From Halarcobacter sp. (lineage in GTDB: Bacteria > Campylobacterota > Campylobacteria > Campylobacterales > Arcobacteraceae): a DNA stretch of 64,000 nucleotides. Where the stretch lies: assembly GCF_963675975.1 (NCBI RefSeq), contig NZ_OY780939.1, positions 620,001 to 684,000 of the forward strand. Reading direction: 5' to 3'. The notes below the pieces were generated by a model. The model saw only the letters and a list, made by a program, of their open reading frames with translations, made no database searches and had not been told where the DNA came from. The translations under genes were made by a program, and so were the position numbers. Shown here piece after piece: positions 26,583 through 35,409 of this stretch (position 1 is its first letter; the number at the start of each line of letters is the position of its first letter).

Positions 26583-26807
26583 ATGGCAGAAAAAGCTTAC
26601 AGGTCTGTAGCTAAATCTGTCTCTTGGCGAGCTGTCGGAACTCTTGATACTGTAATTATCTCATATTTTATAACTGGTAACTTAACAATGGCGGCCTCAA
26701 TAGGTTCAATAGAGTTATTTACAAAAATGGCACTTTATTACTTCCATGAAAGAGCTTGGAACAAAATCTCTTTTGGAAAAGTAAAAGAACCAGATTACCA
26801 AATTTAG
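26583..26807 (+). CDS. DUF2061 small membrane protein
   Basis: A 74-residue protein with DUF2061 features: RSVAKSVSWRAVGTLDTVIISYFITGNLTMAASIGSIELFTKMALYYFHERAWNKI, two short helices and a conserved FHERAW ending. The biochemical role is unknown, but DUF2061 genes recur in sulfate-assimilation loci, and here it sits between cysK and cysH. It starts 41 bases after cysK behind a hairpin that could mask its ribosome-binding site. Confidence 0.82.
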   Translation: MAEKAYRSVAKSVSWRAVGTLDTVIISYFITGNLTMAASIGSIELFTKMALYYFHERAWNKISFGKVKEPDYQI

Positions 26808-26819
26808 AAGAAGATATGC

Positions 26820-27515
26820 ATGGAAATTAATGAATTAAACGAAAAGTTTGCTAAAGCAGAGGCAACACAGATTATAGAATATTTTATAAAAGAGTATGGA
26901 AGAGATGCTGCTTTATCAAGTAGCTTAGGTGCAGAAGATCAAGTTTTAACAGACATGATTTTAAAAACAAATAAAGAAGCAAATATTTTTACACTAGATA
27001 CGGGAAGATTACATCCAGAAACCTATGATGTGATGGATGCAACAAATTTGAAATATGGTGTAAAACTAAATGTTTTTTTCCCTGAAGTTGTTCAAGTTGA
27101 AGAACTTTATCAAACTCAAGGTGTAAATGGTCACTTTGAAAGTATTGAAAATAGAAAAAGATGCTGTAATATTAGAAAAATAGAGCCTTTAAAAAGAGCT
27201 TTAAAACCTCTAAAAGTTTGGATTACAGGATTAAGAGCAGCACAAAGTGTAACTAGAACAGATACACCAATTGTTGAGTGGGATGAAAATTTTAAAGTTA
27301 TAAAGGTTAATCCTTTGATTAATTGGAGTGAAGAAGAGGTTTGGGACTATATAAAAACAAACAATGTTCCATACAATAAACTTCATGACAAAGGTTTCCC
27401 TAGTATTGGATGTGCACCCTGTACCAGAGCCATTAAGGATGGTGAAGATGTAAGAGCAGGAAGATGGTGGTGGGAAAACCCAGAACACAAAGAGTGTGGA
27501 TTGCACGTAAAATAA
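26820..27515 (+). CDS. cysH: Assimilatory APS reductase (PAPS/APS reductase family)
   Basis: The 231-residue enzyme reduces adenylyl sulfate to sulfite with thioredoxin. Besides the PP-loop-type SSSLGAEDQVL segment and the C-terminal catalytic Cys226 (ECGLHV), it has two cysteine pairs (Cys115-Cys116 and Cys198-x2-Cys201) that bind a 4Fe-4S cluster. Their presence marks it as an APS, not PAPS, reductase. No cysC (APS kinase) is seen nearby, consistent with this. Confidence 0.92.
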   Translation: MEINELNEKFAKAEATQIIEYFIKEYGRDAALSSSLGAEDQVLTDMILKTNKEANIFTLDTGRLHPETYDVMDATNLKYGVKLNVFFPEVVQVEELYQTQGVNGHFESIENRKRCCNIRKIEPLKRALKPLKVWITGLRAAQSVTRTDTPIVEWDENFKVIKVNPLINWSEEEVWDYIKTNNVPYNKLHDKGFPSIGCAPCTRAIKDGEDVRAGRWWWENPEHKECGLHVK

Positions 27516-27590
27516 TCAAAATTTGATGATATCAAACTTTTAATTTGAAGGATTCAATTTATAAAAATATAAATTAATGGAATGGTAATT

Positions 27591-28514
27591 ATGAATAAAA
27601 TTAACATAAGTAACGAACGACTAACGCATCTAAAACAATTAGAAGCAGAGAGTATGCATATAATGAAAGAAGTAGTAGCAGAGTTTTCTAACCCAGGTAT
27701 GTTATATAGCGTAGGGAAAGATAGTTCAGTAATGTTACACTTACTACAAAAGGCATTTTACCCAGCACCACCACCATTACCTTTAATGCATGTTGATACA
27801 ACATGGAAATTTAAAGAGATGATTGAGTTCAGAGATAGAAGAGCAAAAGAAGTAGGAATGGAATTAATCGTTTACTCAAACCCAAAAGGTTTAGAGATGA
27901 ATATTTCTCCATTTGAACATGGTTCTGCACTTCATACAGATATTATGAAAACAGAAGGTCTAAAACAAGCACTTGATATCCAAAAGTTTGATGCAGTATT
28001 TGGTGGAGCAAGAAGAGATGAAGAGAAATCTAGAGCGAAAGAGAGAATCTACTCTTTTAGAGATAAAAACCATAGATGGGATCCAAAAAACCAAAGACCA
28101 GAGCTGTGGAATATCTATAATGGTAGACACACTCAAGGTGAATCAATTAGAGTATTCCCATTATCAAACTGGACAGAATTAGATATTTGGCAATATATCT
28201 ATTTAGAGCAAATACCTATTCCAGATTTATATTTCTCTAAAAAAAGACCTGTAGTTGAATATATGGGAACAAAAATTCTTGTTGATGATGAAAGAATGCC
28301 AGAAGAGTTAAGAGCTACAGCAAAAATGGAAGATGTTAGATTTAGAACACTTGGATGTTATCCTTTAACAGGAGCAGTTAATTCAACAGCAACAACTCTT
28401 CCAGAGATTATTCAAGAGATGCTTGTTTGTACAACAAGTGAAAGACAAGGAAGATTAATAGATAGTGATGGTGACGCATCAATGGAGAAAAAGAAACAAG
28501 AGGGGTATTTTTAA
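27591..28514 (+). CDS. cysD: Sulfate adenylyltransferase subunit 2
   Basis: The 307-residue small subunit of ATP sulfurylase (with CysN) makes APS from sulfate. It contains the PP-loop ([13 protein letters not shown]), [16 protein letters not shown] and the C-terminal [22 protein letters not shown] segment. The ATG at 27591 is chosen over an ATG three codons earlier, which is less well spaced to GGAA. A small inverted repeat (27522-27536) is the only signal in the preceding 75 bases. Confidence 0.95.
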   Translation: MNKINISNERLTHLKQLEAESMHIMKEVVAEFSNPGMLYSVGKDSSVMLHLLQKAFYPAPPPLPLMHVDTTWKFKEMIEFRDRRAKEVGMELIVYSNPKGLEMNISPFEHGSALHTDIMKTEGLKQALDIQKFDAVFGGARRDEEKSRAKERIYSFRDKNHRWDPKNQRPELWNIYNGRHTQGESIRVFPLSNWTELDIWQYIYLEQIPIPDLYFSKKRPVVEYMGTKILVDDERMPEELRATAKMEDVRFRTLGCYPLTGAVNSTATTLPEIIQEMLVCTTSERQGRLIDSDGDASMEKKKQEGYF

Positions 28515-28515
28515 G

Positions 28516-29976
28516 ATGGCACACCAATCAGATTTAATTGCAACAAATATTGAACAATATTTAAAAGAACATGAGAATAAAGATATCCTAAGATTTATAA
28601 CTTGTGGTTCAGTAGATGATGGAAAATCAACACTAATCGGAAGACTTTTATATGATAGTAAAATGATTTTTGAAGACCAATTAGCAGCTATTGAAAAAGA
28701 TAGTAAAAAAAGTGGTACAACTGGTGATAAAATGGACCTGGCACTTTTAGTTGATGGACTAGCAAGTGAAAGAGAACAAGGTATTACTATTGATGTTGCT
28801 TATAGATTTTTCTCAACAGATAAAAGAAAATTTATTATTGCAGATACTCCAGGTCATGAGCAATATACAAGAAACATGGCAACAGGAGCTTCAACAGCAG
28901 ATTTAGCAATTATTCTTATAGATGCTAGACAAGGGGTTTTAACACAAACTAAAAGACACTCTTATATCGCATCTTTATTAGGTATTAAAAACCTAATCGT
29001 TGCTATTAATAAAATGGACTTAGTTGACTTTAGTGAAGATGTATTTAACTCAATCAAAAAAGATTATGAAGAGATTATTGAATACCTTCCTCATAATAAA
29101 GATATTGATTTTAGATTTATTCCAATATCTGCTTTAGATGGAGATAATATATTAACAAACTCTCCTAAAGCACCTTGGTATAAAGATGAGCCTTTAATGA
29201 CTCTTCTTGATAATATTGAGATAAATAAAAAAGAGAATAACTCTTTTAGATTGCCAGTTCAATATGTAATAAGACCACACTTAAACTTTAGAGGTTTTTC
29301 TGGGACTATTACAAGTGGTTCTATTGAAGTTGGAGATGAGATTACAGTATTACCATCACTAAAAACTTCAAAAGTAAAAGCTATAGTATCAAATGATATT
29401 AAAGATTTAAGACCAATTGGAAAAGATGAACAAGTTGAAACTATTCAAAAAGCATTTGCTCCAATGGCAACAACAATAACACTTGAAGATGAGATTGATA
29501 TTTCAAGAGGAGATATGATTGTAAAATCAACAGATATTCCTAAAATATCAAATCACTTATCTGCAATGGTAGTATGGATGGATGAGACTCCATTAAAGTT
29601 AAATCAAAACTATATTATCAAAAGAGCAACAAGTGTTATAAATGGTACATTTAATGAGATTCAATTTAAGAAAAATATTAATACATTTGAAGAGATTGAT
29701 GCAGAGACTTTAGAATTAAATGATATAGCAAAATGTACTTTATCATTAGATAGAGAGATAGCAGTAGATCCATACCATGAGAATAGATATACTGGAAGTT
29801 TTATTATTATAGATAAATATACAAACTCTACAGTTGGAGCTGGTATGATTGTAAACCATATAGAAGGGTTTGCAAAACTAGAAGAAGATAAAAAAGAGTA
29901 CTCAAAAGCAGAAGTTGAGCTTAATGAGTTTATTAGAAGAAACTACCCTGAATGGGGTTGTAAAGAGATTTACTAA
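28516..29976 (+). CDS. cysN: Sulfate adenylyltransferase subunit 1 (GTPase)
   Basis: The 486-residue protein is the regulatory GTPase subunit of ATP sulfurylase. EF-Tu-like GTP motifs are clear: G1 GSVDDGKSTLIGRLL, a switch II DTPGHEQYTRNMATGAS, and NKMDLV (G4). The C-terminal beta-barrel domains follow. There is no appended CysC kinase domain. It starts 1 base after the cysD stop; an earlier in-frame ATG at 28465 lies inside cysD and is rejected. Confidence 0.95.
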   Translation: MAHQSDLIATNIEQYLKEHENKDILRFITCGSVDDGKSTLIGRLLYDSKMIFEDQLAAIEKDSKKSGTTGDKMDLALLVDGLASEREQGITIDVAYRFFSTDKRKFIIADTPGHEQYTRNMATGASTADLAIILIDARQGVLTQTKRHSYIASLLGIKNLIVAINKMDLVDFSEDVFNSIKKDYEEIIEYLPHNKDIDFRFIPISALDGDNILTNSPKAPWYKDEPLMTLLDNIEINKKENNSFRLPVQYVIRPHLNFRGFSGTITSGSIEVGDEITVLPSLKTSKVKAIVSNDIKDLRPIGKDEQVETIQKAFAPMATTITLEDEIDISRGDMIVKSTDIPKISNHLSAMVVWMDETPLKLNQNYIIKRATSVINGTFNEIQFKKNINTFEEIDAETLELNDIAKCTLSLDREIAVDPYHENRYTGSFIIIDKYTNSTVGAGMIVNHIEGFAKLEEDKKEYSKAEVELNEFIRRNYPEWGCKEIY

Positions 29977-30124
29977 GATAAACTAGTTTATCACTTTAGG
30001 GTTTGTTTCTTTAAGTGGAATTTTATTCCACTGCTAAAAGAAAATAAATCAAGAATAGGTCCCTTCCTTCATAGCGTAGTCTTGTGACGAACGAAGTGAA
30101 GACAAAAATGGGACATTTTTAAGG
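29977..30124 (+). other. Structured leader between cysN and sir
   Basis: This gap holds a perfect 16-bp palindrome GATAAACTAGTTTATC (29977-29992), a hairpin AGTGGAA/TTCCACT (30014-30032) and a segment richer in G+C than its surroundings (about 30058-30118) with nested complementarity: GTCCC...GGGAC enclosing GTCTT...AAGAC. It ends just before the sir ribosome-binding site AAGGACAAGAG. No coding frame is supported. Confidence 0.45.
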
Positions 30125-30131
30125 ACAAGAG

Positions 30132-31688
30132 ATGGCAAAAGAGAGTAAAGCTCAAAGAGTTGAACGGATAAAAAAAGAAAAAGATGGTCTTGATGTACTT
30201 CAAGACATCTATCTTTATGCAATAACAGGCGAAGAGGTAGACCCAGAGGATATAGACAGATTTAAATGGTATGGTCTATATACTCAAAATAGAAACCTTC
30301 AAGCAGAAGATGATCCAACTTTATATTTTATGTTAAGAGTAAAACTAATTAGTGGTGAATTAACTCTTCCTCAGCTAAAAATGATTGCAGAGATTTCTGA
30401 AAAATATGCAAGAGGAACTGCTGATTTTACTACAAGACAAGATTTACAATTTCATTACATAAGAGTTGTTGATTTACCTGAAGTTTTTAGACTTCTTGAT
30501 ACAGTAGGATTAAATACAATTTTTGCAGCGGGAGATGTTCCAAGAAATGTTGTTTCATGTCCAGTAAATGGTATAGATAAAGATGAGATTTCTGATGTAA
30601 GAGATGTGGTTGAAAAGATTAATGAAGCCCTAAAAGGGAATAAAGCATTCTCGAATCTTCCAAGAAAATTTAAAATTGGAGTAAATGGTTGTTCTAAAAA
30701 CTGTATGCACCATGAGATGCAAGACCTAAGCTTTAATGCTGTAAAACAAGATAATGGAAGAATCCAATTTGCAGTTAGCGTTGGTGGAGGACTAGCTTCT
30801 AATAGAAGAGTTGCAGACCATATAGGATTTATTACACCATCACAAGTAATACCATTAACAAAAGCTGTTATTAAAATCTATAGAGACAATGGTAACAGAG
30901 AAAATAGAAGAAAAGCTAGACTTGGACATATCATAGAAGAATGGGGTATTGAAAGATTTAGAGAAGTTTTACAAGACTCTTTAAACTTTAAAATCAAAGA
31001 TGAAAATGATATTGAGTATGTTCATTCTAAATTTAGAGAACATTTTGGTATAAATGAAAGTACTGAAAAAGGTAAAAGCTTTATTGGTTGTGCTTTAAAT
31101 TCTGGTCACATTGGTCTTGATGGATTAAATAAATTAATTGAATTATTTGAAAAATATGAAGCAACAGCACTTAAAGCAACTGTTACTCAAAATATTATTA
31201 TAACTTCTGTTCCAAGTAAAAATGCAGAAGCTATGGCTAAAGAGTTAGAAGATGCTGGTATTTCACCGTTTCCTTCAAACTTTAAAGCAAGAGTTCAAGC
31301 TTGTACAGGATTAAACTTCTGTAAATTTGCCATTAGTGAAACAAAAGGGAAAGCAAAAGAGGTAGTTGACTATCTTGAAGAAAAATTCCCTGAATTTGGT
31401 GAAAGAGTTGCTATTTCAATAAATGGTTGTCCAAACTCTTGTGCACACTCACATATTGCTGATATTGGACTTATTGGTACAAAAGTAAAAAAAGATGGAA
31501 AACCAGTAGTTGGATATGAGATGGTTGTGGCAGGTTTCTTACATGGTAAAGAGACTGAATATGCACAAAAAACAGGGATAAAATTTGCAGAAGAGGATAC
31601 AAAAGAATATATTGAGAATATGATTCTTGAGTATCAAAATTCTGAACACTCAAGCTTTAGAAACTATCTTCTAACAAAAGCTAATTAA
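30132..31688 (+). CDS. sir: Assimilatory ferredoxin-type sulfite (nitrite/sulfite) reductase
   Basis: This 518-residue sirohaem-4Fe-4S protein has the two conserved halves of the family. The cluster ligands are in CTGLNFC (Cys-x5-Cys) and CPNSC (Cys-x3-Cys), and the first half carries GCSKNC and the R-rich RQDLQFH-type segment for substrate anion. The position at the end of cysHDN makes sulfite reduction to sulfide the natural role, but nitrite reduction cannot be excluded. AAGGACAAGAG precedes the ATG. No flavoprotein subunit (CysJ) is seen. Confidence 0.92.
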   Translation: MAKESKAQRVERIKKEKDGLDVLQDIYLYAITGEEVDPEDIDRFKWYGLYTQNRNLQAEDDPTLYFMLRVKLISGELTLPQLKMIAEISEKYARGTADFTTRQDLQFHYIRVVDLPEVFRLLDTVGLNTIFAAGDVPRNVVSCPVNGIDKDEISDVRDVVEKINEALKGNKAFSNLPRKFKIGVNGCSKNCMHHEMQDLSFNAVKQDNGRIQFAVSVGGGLASNRRVADHIGFITPSQVIPLTKAVIKIYRDNGNRENRRKARLGHIIEEWGIERFREVLQDSLNFKIKDENDIEYVHSKFREHFGINESTEKGKSFIGCALNSGHIGLDGLNKLIELFEKYEATALKATVTQNIIITSVPSKNAEAMAKELEDAGISPFPSNFKARVQACTGLNFCKFAISETKGKAKEVVDYLEEKFPEFGERVAISINGCPNSCAHSHIADIGLIGTKVKKDGKPVVGYEMVVAGFLHGKETEYAQKTGIKFAEEDTKEYIENMILEYQNSEHSSFRNYLLTKAN

Positions 31689-31692
31689 TAAA

Positions 31693-31716
31693 AAGAAGAG
31701 AAATTTTTCTCTTCTT
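31693..31716. terminator. Bidirectional terminator
   Basis: AAGAAGAG/CTCTTCTT around an A/T loop, overlapping the end of the minus-strand PLDc_N gene, with T-rich flanks on the plus side. Confidence 0.6.
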
Positions 31717-31909
31717 ATTTTATTTTTTGTTTTCTACCTAAAATCATATAGAAAATACTCCCTATTGGAGCTACAAGTAAAATAAATAATACCCAAATTG
31801 TTTTATTTGTATCATTTCTAAAATCACTTTTTATAACATCTAATACTGTATATATTACAAAAGCTAATATTGCAATAGAAACAAGTGTAACTATAATTAA
31901 AGGTTCCAT
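31715..31909 (-). CDS. PLDc_N domain small membrane protein
   Basis: A 64-residue two-helix protein (IIVTLVSIAILAFVIYTVLDV, then NKTIWVLFILLVAPIGSIFYMILGRKQK). This is the PLDc_N architecture, also found alone in many bacteria. The terminal 'GsiFYmilGRkqk' is diagnostic. Function of the stand-alone form is unknown. TAAGGAG precedes the ATG. Confidence 0.85.
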   Translation of the reverse strand: MEPLIIVTLVSIAILAFVIYTVLDVIKSDFRNDTNKTIWVLFILLVAPIGSIFYMILGRKQKIK

Positions 31910-32081
31910 AATTCTCCTTAATATATTTTATAAGTAATATATCATATTATTTATTATAAAGTTATTAGCCTACTATTATAATTTACTATTTATAAAATAG
32001 AAAAGTTTTTTCATAAATTCTAAACAAAAAAAATAAAAAATTTAATTTCTTTTATTAACCAAAGATATAATAAAAATAAGA

Positions 32082-32087
32082 TATAAT
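32082..32087 (+). promoter_or_regulatory. -10 box (TATAAT) six bases from start codon
   Basis: TATAAT is followed by six bases and the ATG at 32094 with no ribosome-binding site. Transcription would start at or next to the start codon, suggesting a leaderless mRNA for the aminotransferase. Confidence 0.5.
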
Positions 32088-32093
32088 TATTCT

Positions 32094-33395
32094 ATGAAAA
32101 AAGATTTATATAGACCATTTTTTGATAAAAATACAAATATATTAGATTTTGTACGATATAACACTATTGGAAAAAGTAAGAATGAGTATTTTGATTATAC
32201 TGCTTCAGGGCTTGCTTTTAGGCAAATAGAAAACCGTCTTAGAGATGTACTTGAAACCTATGCAAATACACACTCAAAAGAGTCTTCAAATGCTAATATT
32301 ACTAGTGAATATTATAATAATGCTATCTTATCACTTGAAAAAAGCCTTGAATTAACAAAAGAGTTTGCAGTTATACCAACAGGTTGTGGGTCAACAGCTG
32401 CAATTAAAAAATTTCAAGAACTTTTAGGTCTATATATTCCCCCTGCAACTAAAAAAAGATACGATATTTCTATACCTAAAGAGAATCTACCTTTAGTAAT
32501 TGTTGGACCTTATGAACACCATTCAAATGAGGTTAGTCATAGAGAAGCTCTATGTGAAGTTAAAAGAATAGGTTTAACACAAGATGGTTTAATTGACCTA
32601 GAAGAGTTAGAAAAGACGTTAAAAGAGAATCAACACAGAGAAATAATTGGAAGTTTTTGTGTAGCTTCAAATGTTACAGGGATAATCACTTGCTATAAAG
32701 ATATCTCAAATATCTTAAGAAAATACAATGCTGTAGTTTGTTTTGATGCAGCAGCTAGTTCCCCATATATGAATGTTGATTGTAATTATTATGATGCTTT
32801 ATATCTATCACCTCATAAATTACTAGGTGGCCCTGGAAGTTGTGGACTTTTAATTATTAGAAAATCTATTGTAGATATGAGTTTATCTCCAACTTTTGCA
32901 GGTGGAGGAACAGTTTCTTATGTAAATTCTAAAATTCAAGAATATGAAAAAGAGCTAAGTGTAAGGGAAACTGCTGGAACTCCAGGAATCTTACAACTTA
33001 TTAAAAGTGCATTGGCTTATCAACTAAGAAATGAAATAGGCTTTGAATTTATTTTTAAAAGAAAAGATATTTTGCTAAAGTACTTACTAAATGAATTAGA
33101 AAAAATCCCAAATATCACAATATATGGAAATAAAATTTCTAAAAATATAGGTATTATATCTTTTAATATAAAAGATATAAATCCATATGATATTTGTAGA
33201 AGACTATCTTCAAATGGTGGTATTCAAACAAGAGCTGGATGTTCTTGTGCTGGTCCATATGGACATGACCTTTTAGGTTTTAACTCAAAAAAAGAGATTG
33301 AAGAGAAGCCAGGATGGTTAAGGATATCTATACACTATTCTCAAAAAGAAGAAGAGATAGATAAACTTATAAAAGCTATTAAGCAATCAATATAA
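32094..33395 (+). CDS. Class V aminotransferase / cysteine desulfurase-like
   Basis: A 433-residue fold-type I PLP enzyme: GPYEHHSNEVSHREALCEVKRI, CFDAAASSPYM, the PLP lysine in LSPHKLLGGPGSCG and the C-terminal GGIQTRAGCSCAGPYGHDLLG, which has a Cys pair like desulfurases. The extended insertion near ANTHSKESSNANIT also fits. The exact substrate (cysteine desulfuration or other) cannot be assigned. It is on its own transcript, possibly leaderless. Confidence 0.8.
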   Translation: MKKDLYRPFFDKNTNILDFVRYNTIGKSKNEYFDYTASGLAFRQIENRLRDVLETYANTHSKESSNANITSEYYNNAILSLEKSLELTKEFAVIPTGCGSTAAIKKFQELLGLYIPPATKKRYDISIPKENLPLVIVGPYEHHSNEVSHREALCEVKRIGLTQDGLIDLEELEKTLKENQHREIIGSFCVASNVTGIITCYKDISNILRKYNAVVCFDAAASSPYMNVDCNYYDALYLSPHKLLGGPGSCGLLIIRKSIVDMSLSPTFAGGGTVSYVNSKIQEYEKELSVRETAGTPGILQLIKSALAYQLRNEIGFEFIFKRKDILLKYLLNELEKIPNITIYGNKISKNIGIISFNIKDINPYDICRRLSSNGGIQTRAGCSCAGPYGHDLLGFNSKKEIEEKPGWLRISIHYSQKEEEIDKLIKAIKQSI

Positions 33396-33435
33396 AATTT
33401 TGTTAAACATTAATTTTTTGTTAAAACTCTGAGTG

Positions 33436-33441
33436 TATAAT
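33436..33441 (+). promoter_or_regulatory. -10 box (TATAAT) six bases from start codon
   Basis: TATAAT then TTTCCC then ATG at 33448; TTGTTA occurs upstream. No Shine-Dalgarno lies between, so the phosphoesterase mRNA may be leaderless. Confidence 0.5.
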
Positions 33442-33447
33442 TTTCCC

Positions 33448-34563
33448 ATGAAATTTATTATATTTGCAACAATTGTTTTAGCAGTAATGTCTTTATTAAC
33501 TTTTTACATATCAAAAAGGCTTGTAAGTAAACTTCATTTTTCTAATAAAATAAAAAGATATATAAATATATTTTTAATAATCAATCTTATTGGTGTTTTA
33601 GGTTATTTGGTAGTTAGATATAATCCAGTAGTTCCAAATCTAGTATACTTTTTACTATCTGTACCCATTGGAGTAATATTTTTATTGTTTATTGCAACTG
33701 TTATTTATGATATCTCTGCAAGTTTATTAAAAGTAGCTCCATTAAATGAAAATAGACGAACTTTTTTTAAAAAGAGTCTTGATGTCTCAGCACTGAGCCT
33801 TGCAAGTGCTGTAAATGCAAAAGCTATGTACAATGCGAGAAATATACAACTTGAAACTGTTGATGTTAAAATTAAAAATTTAAATAAGCCATACAAAATT
33901 GTTCAACTAAGTGATATTCACATAGGTGGTTTGATAGACAAAGAGTTTATATCATCTGTTGTAAATCAAGTTAATCTTCTAAAAGCTGATGTTGTTGTAA
34001 TTACAGGTGATTTAGTAGATACAGATATAAAGTATGCAAAAGAGGCCTTAGAGGAACTAAAGCATTTAAAATCTAAATATGGTACTTATTTTATAGTAGG
34101 AAATCATGAATACTTTCATGGAGTACAATCAATAATTGATTATGTAAATAATCTTGGTATAAAAACTCTAGAAAATGAAAGTGTTTATATAGGTAAAAGA
34201 GGTGAAGGATTTAATCTTTTAGGGGTTTATGATATTATGGGAAATAGAATCAATGCATATGCTCCTAATCTTAAAAGAGCTATGTTAAGTACAGATTCGG
34301 CTCCTAAAATACTTTTAGCCCATCAACCTAAATTTATTGAAGAGATAAAAGATGAAAAAATTGACTTAATCTTAAGTGGTCACACCCATGGAGGACAGAT
34401 TTTTCCTTTTAATTTTTTAGTTAAACTTCAACAACCTTATGTAAAAGGTTTAAATAAACATAATGAAAATACGCAAATTTATGTAAATAAAGGAACTGGA
34501 TTTTGGGGACCACCTATGAGATTGGGTGCTAGTTCAGAAATCACTCTTTTAAATATCTCTTAG
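33448..34563 (+). CDS. Membrane-anchored calcineurin-like metallophosphoesterase
   Basis: The 371-residue protein has three or so N-terminal membrane helices (to ~residue 95) followed by a YkuE-type phosphoesterase domain with all metal motifs: LSDIHIGG, TGDLVDTD, GNHEYFHG and SGHTHGGQIFPF. The enzyme is anchored with its catalytic domain on one face of the membrane; substrates of such proteins include lipid A intermediates or phospholipids in some species. A soluble paralogue lies at 47731-48438. The gene overlaps the convergent Crp/Fnr gene by 4 bases. Confidence 0.85.
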   Translation: MKFIIFATIVLAVMSLLTFYISKRLVSKLHFSNKIKRYINIFLIINLIGVLGYLVVRYNPVVPNLVYFLLSVPIGVIFLLFIATVIYDISASLLKVAPLNENRRTFFKKSLDVSALSLASAVNAKAMYNARNIQLETVDVKIKNLNKPYKIVQLSDIHIGGLIDKEFISSVVNQVNLLKADVVVITGDLVDTDIKYAKEALEELKHLKSKYGTYFIVGNHEYFHGVQSIIDYVNNLGIKTLENESVYIGKRGEGFNLLGVYDIMGNRINAYAPNLKRAMLSTDSAPKILLAHQPKFIEEIKDEKIDLILSGHTHGGQIFPFNFLVKLQQPYVKGLNKHNENTQIYVNKGTGFWGPPMRLGASSEITLLNIS

Positions 34564-35195
34564 ATAAATTCTTCTAAGAGTTTTTCATGATTTAGAATTA
34601 TTATATTTCTTTTATCTTTTTGGATAATACCTTTTTTTACAAAAGAGCTAATTTTTCGTGATAGAGTCTCTTCTCTTATATTTAATATTTCAGCTATTTT
34701 TATTTGTTTCATACTATTGATAGTTTTTTCATTATCATAAATAAATTTAGCTACTTTTGCATTTACATCAATGCTCACACTATTATTTATAAAACCCTCT
34801 AGATATTTAATTTTTTGACTTAAAGACTTGATAAAAAGCATTGCTATATCTTTTTTAAATAAAAATTCATCTCTAAATTTTTCATAATCTATAAGTATCA
34901 CTTCTCCTTTAGTTTCAAAAGAGCAATTAGCAGGAAAAGGTTTCTCTTCATAATTTGCAATCTCAGCTATAAAAGATAAGGCATTTATATTATGAATGAC
35001 TAATTCATTATCTTTGTAGTCATGTTTATATATTTTTACTATTCCCTTAACTAACAAATGCAAATATTTAGATTGATCTTTTTCATAAAATAAAATTTCA
35101 TCTCGAGAAAATTTTTTTAATACTGAAATCTCTTCTAATCTTTTAATCTCTGCATCATTTAATGAATTAAAAAAGTAATAGTCTCTTAAATTCAT
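34560..35195 (-). CDS. Crp/Fnr family transcriptional regulator
   Basis: A 211-residue protein with a cyclic-nucleotide-binding-like beta-roll (residues ~10-115; ILFYEKDQSKYLHLLVKGIVKIYK) and a C-terminal winged helix (~145-200; IKIAEILNIREETLSRKISSFVKKGII). The effector is not evident; it lacks the N-terminal cysteine cluster of Fnr. Such Crp/Fnr proteins in Campylobacterota often respond to nitrogen oxides or redox. It is alone on its strand. Confidence 0.87.
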   Translation of the reverse strand: MNLRDYYFFNSLNDAEIKRLEEISVLKKFSRDEILFYEKDQSKYLHLLVKGIVKIYKHDYKDNELVIHNINALSFIAEIANYEEKPFPANCSFETKGEVILIDYEKFRDEFLFKKDIAMLFIKSLSQKIKYLEGFINNSVSIDVNAKVAKFIYDNEKTINSMKQIKIAEILNIREETLSRKISSFVKKGIIQKDKRNIIILNHEKLLEEFI

Positions 35196-35306
35196 AATAT
35201 ACCTTTATTTTGAATATAAGAAAAATATTAGGATAAAAAAACTGAAAATGTACATAAAAAGTAAAAAATATATGACCAATATAAAAATATCTTAGAAAAT
35301 AGAGAA

Positions 35307-35361
35307 AAGAGGTATTGAAATGAAAAAAATATACACAATTGTTAAATAACTAATACCTCTT
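35307..35361 (+). repeat. Long-loop inverted repeat
   Basis: AAGAGGTATT (35307-35316) and AATACCTCTT (35352-35361) enclose 35 bases that contain a 9-codon ATG...TAA frame (35320-35349). It lies between the Crp/Fnr gene and hsp20; function unknown. Confidence 0.3.
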
Positions 35362-35373
35362 ATATCTATCTTC

Positions 35374-35403
35374 TTAAAGAGAAAGAAAGTTCTTCCTCTT
35401 TAA
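35374..35403 (-). terminator. Terminator-like hairpin after hsp20
   Basis: TTAAAGAG / CTCTTTAA with further partial pairing inside (GAA..TTC), 6 bases beyond the hsp20 stop. No clear U-tract follows on the minus strand. Confidence 0.4.
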
Positions 35404-35409
35404 AATATA

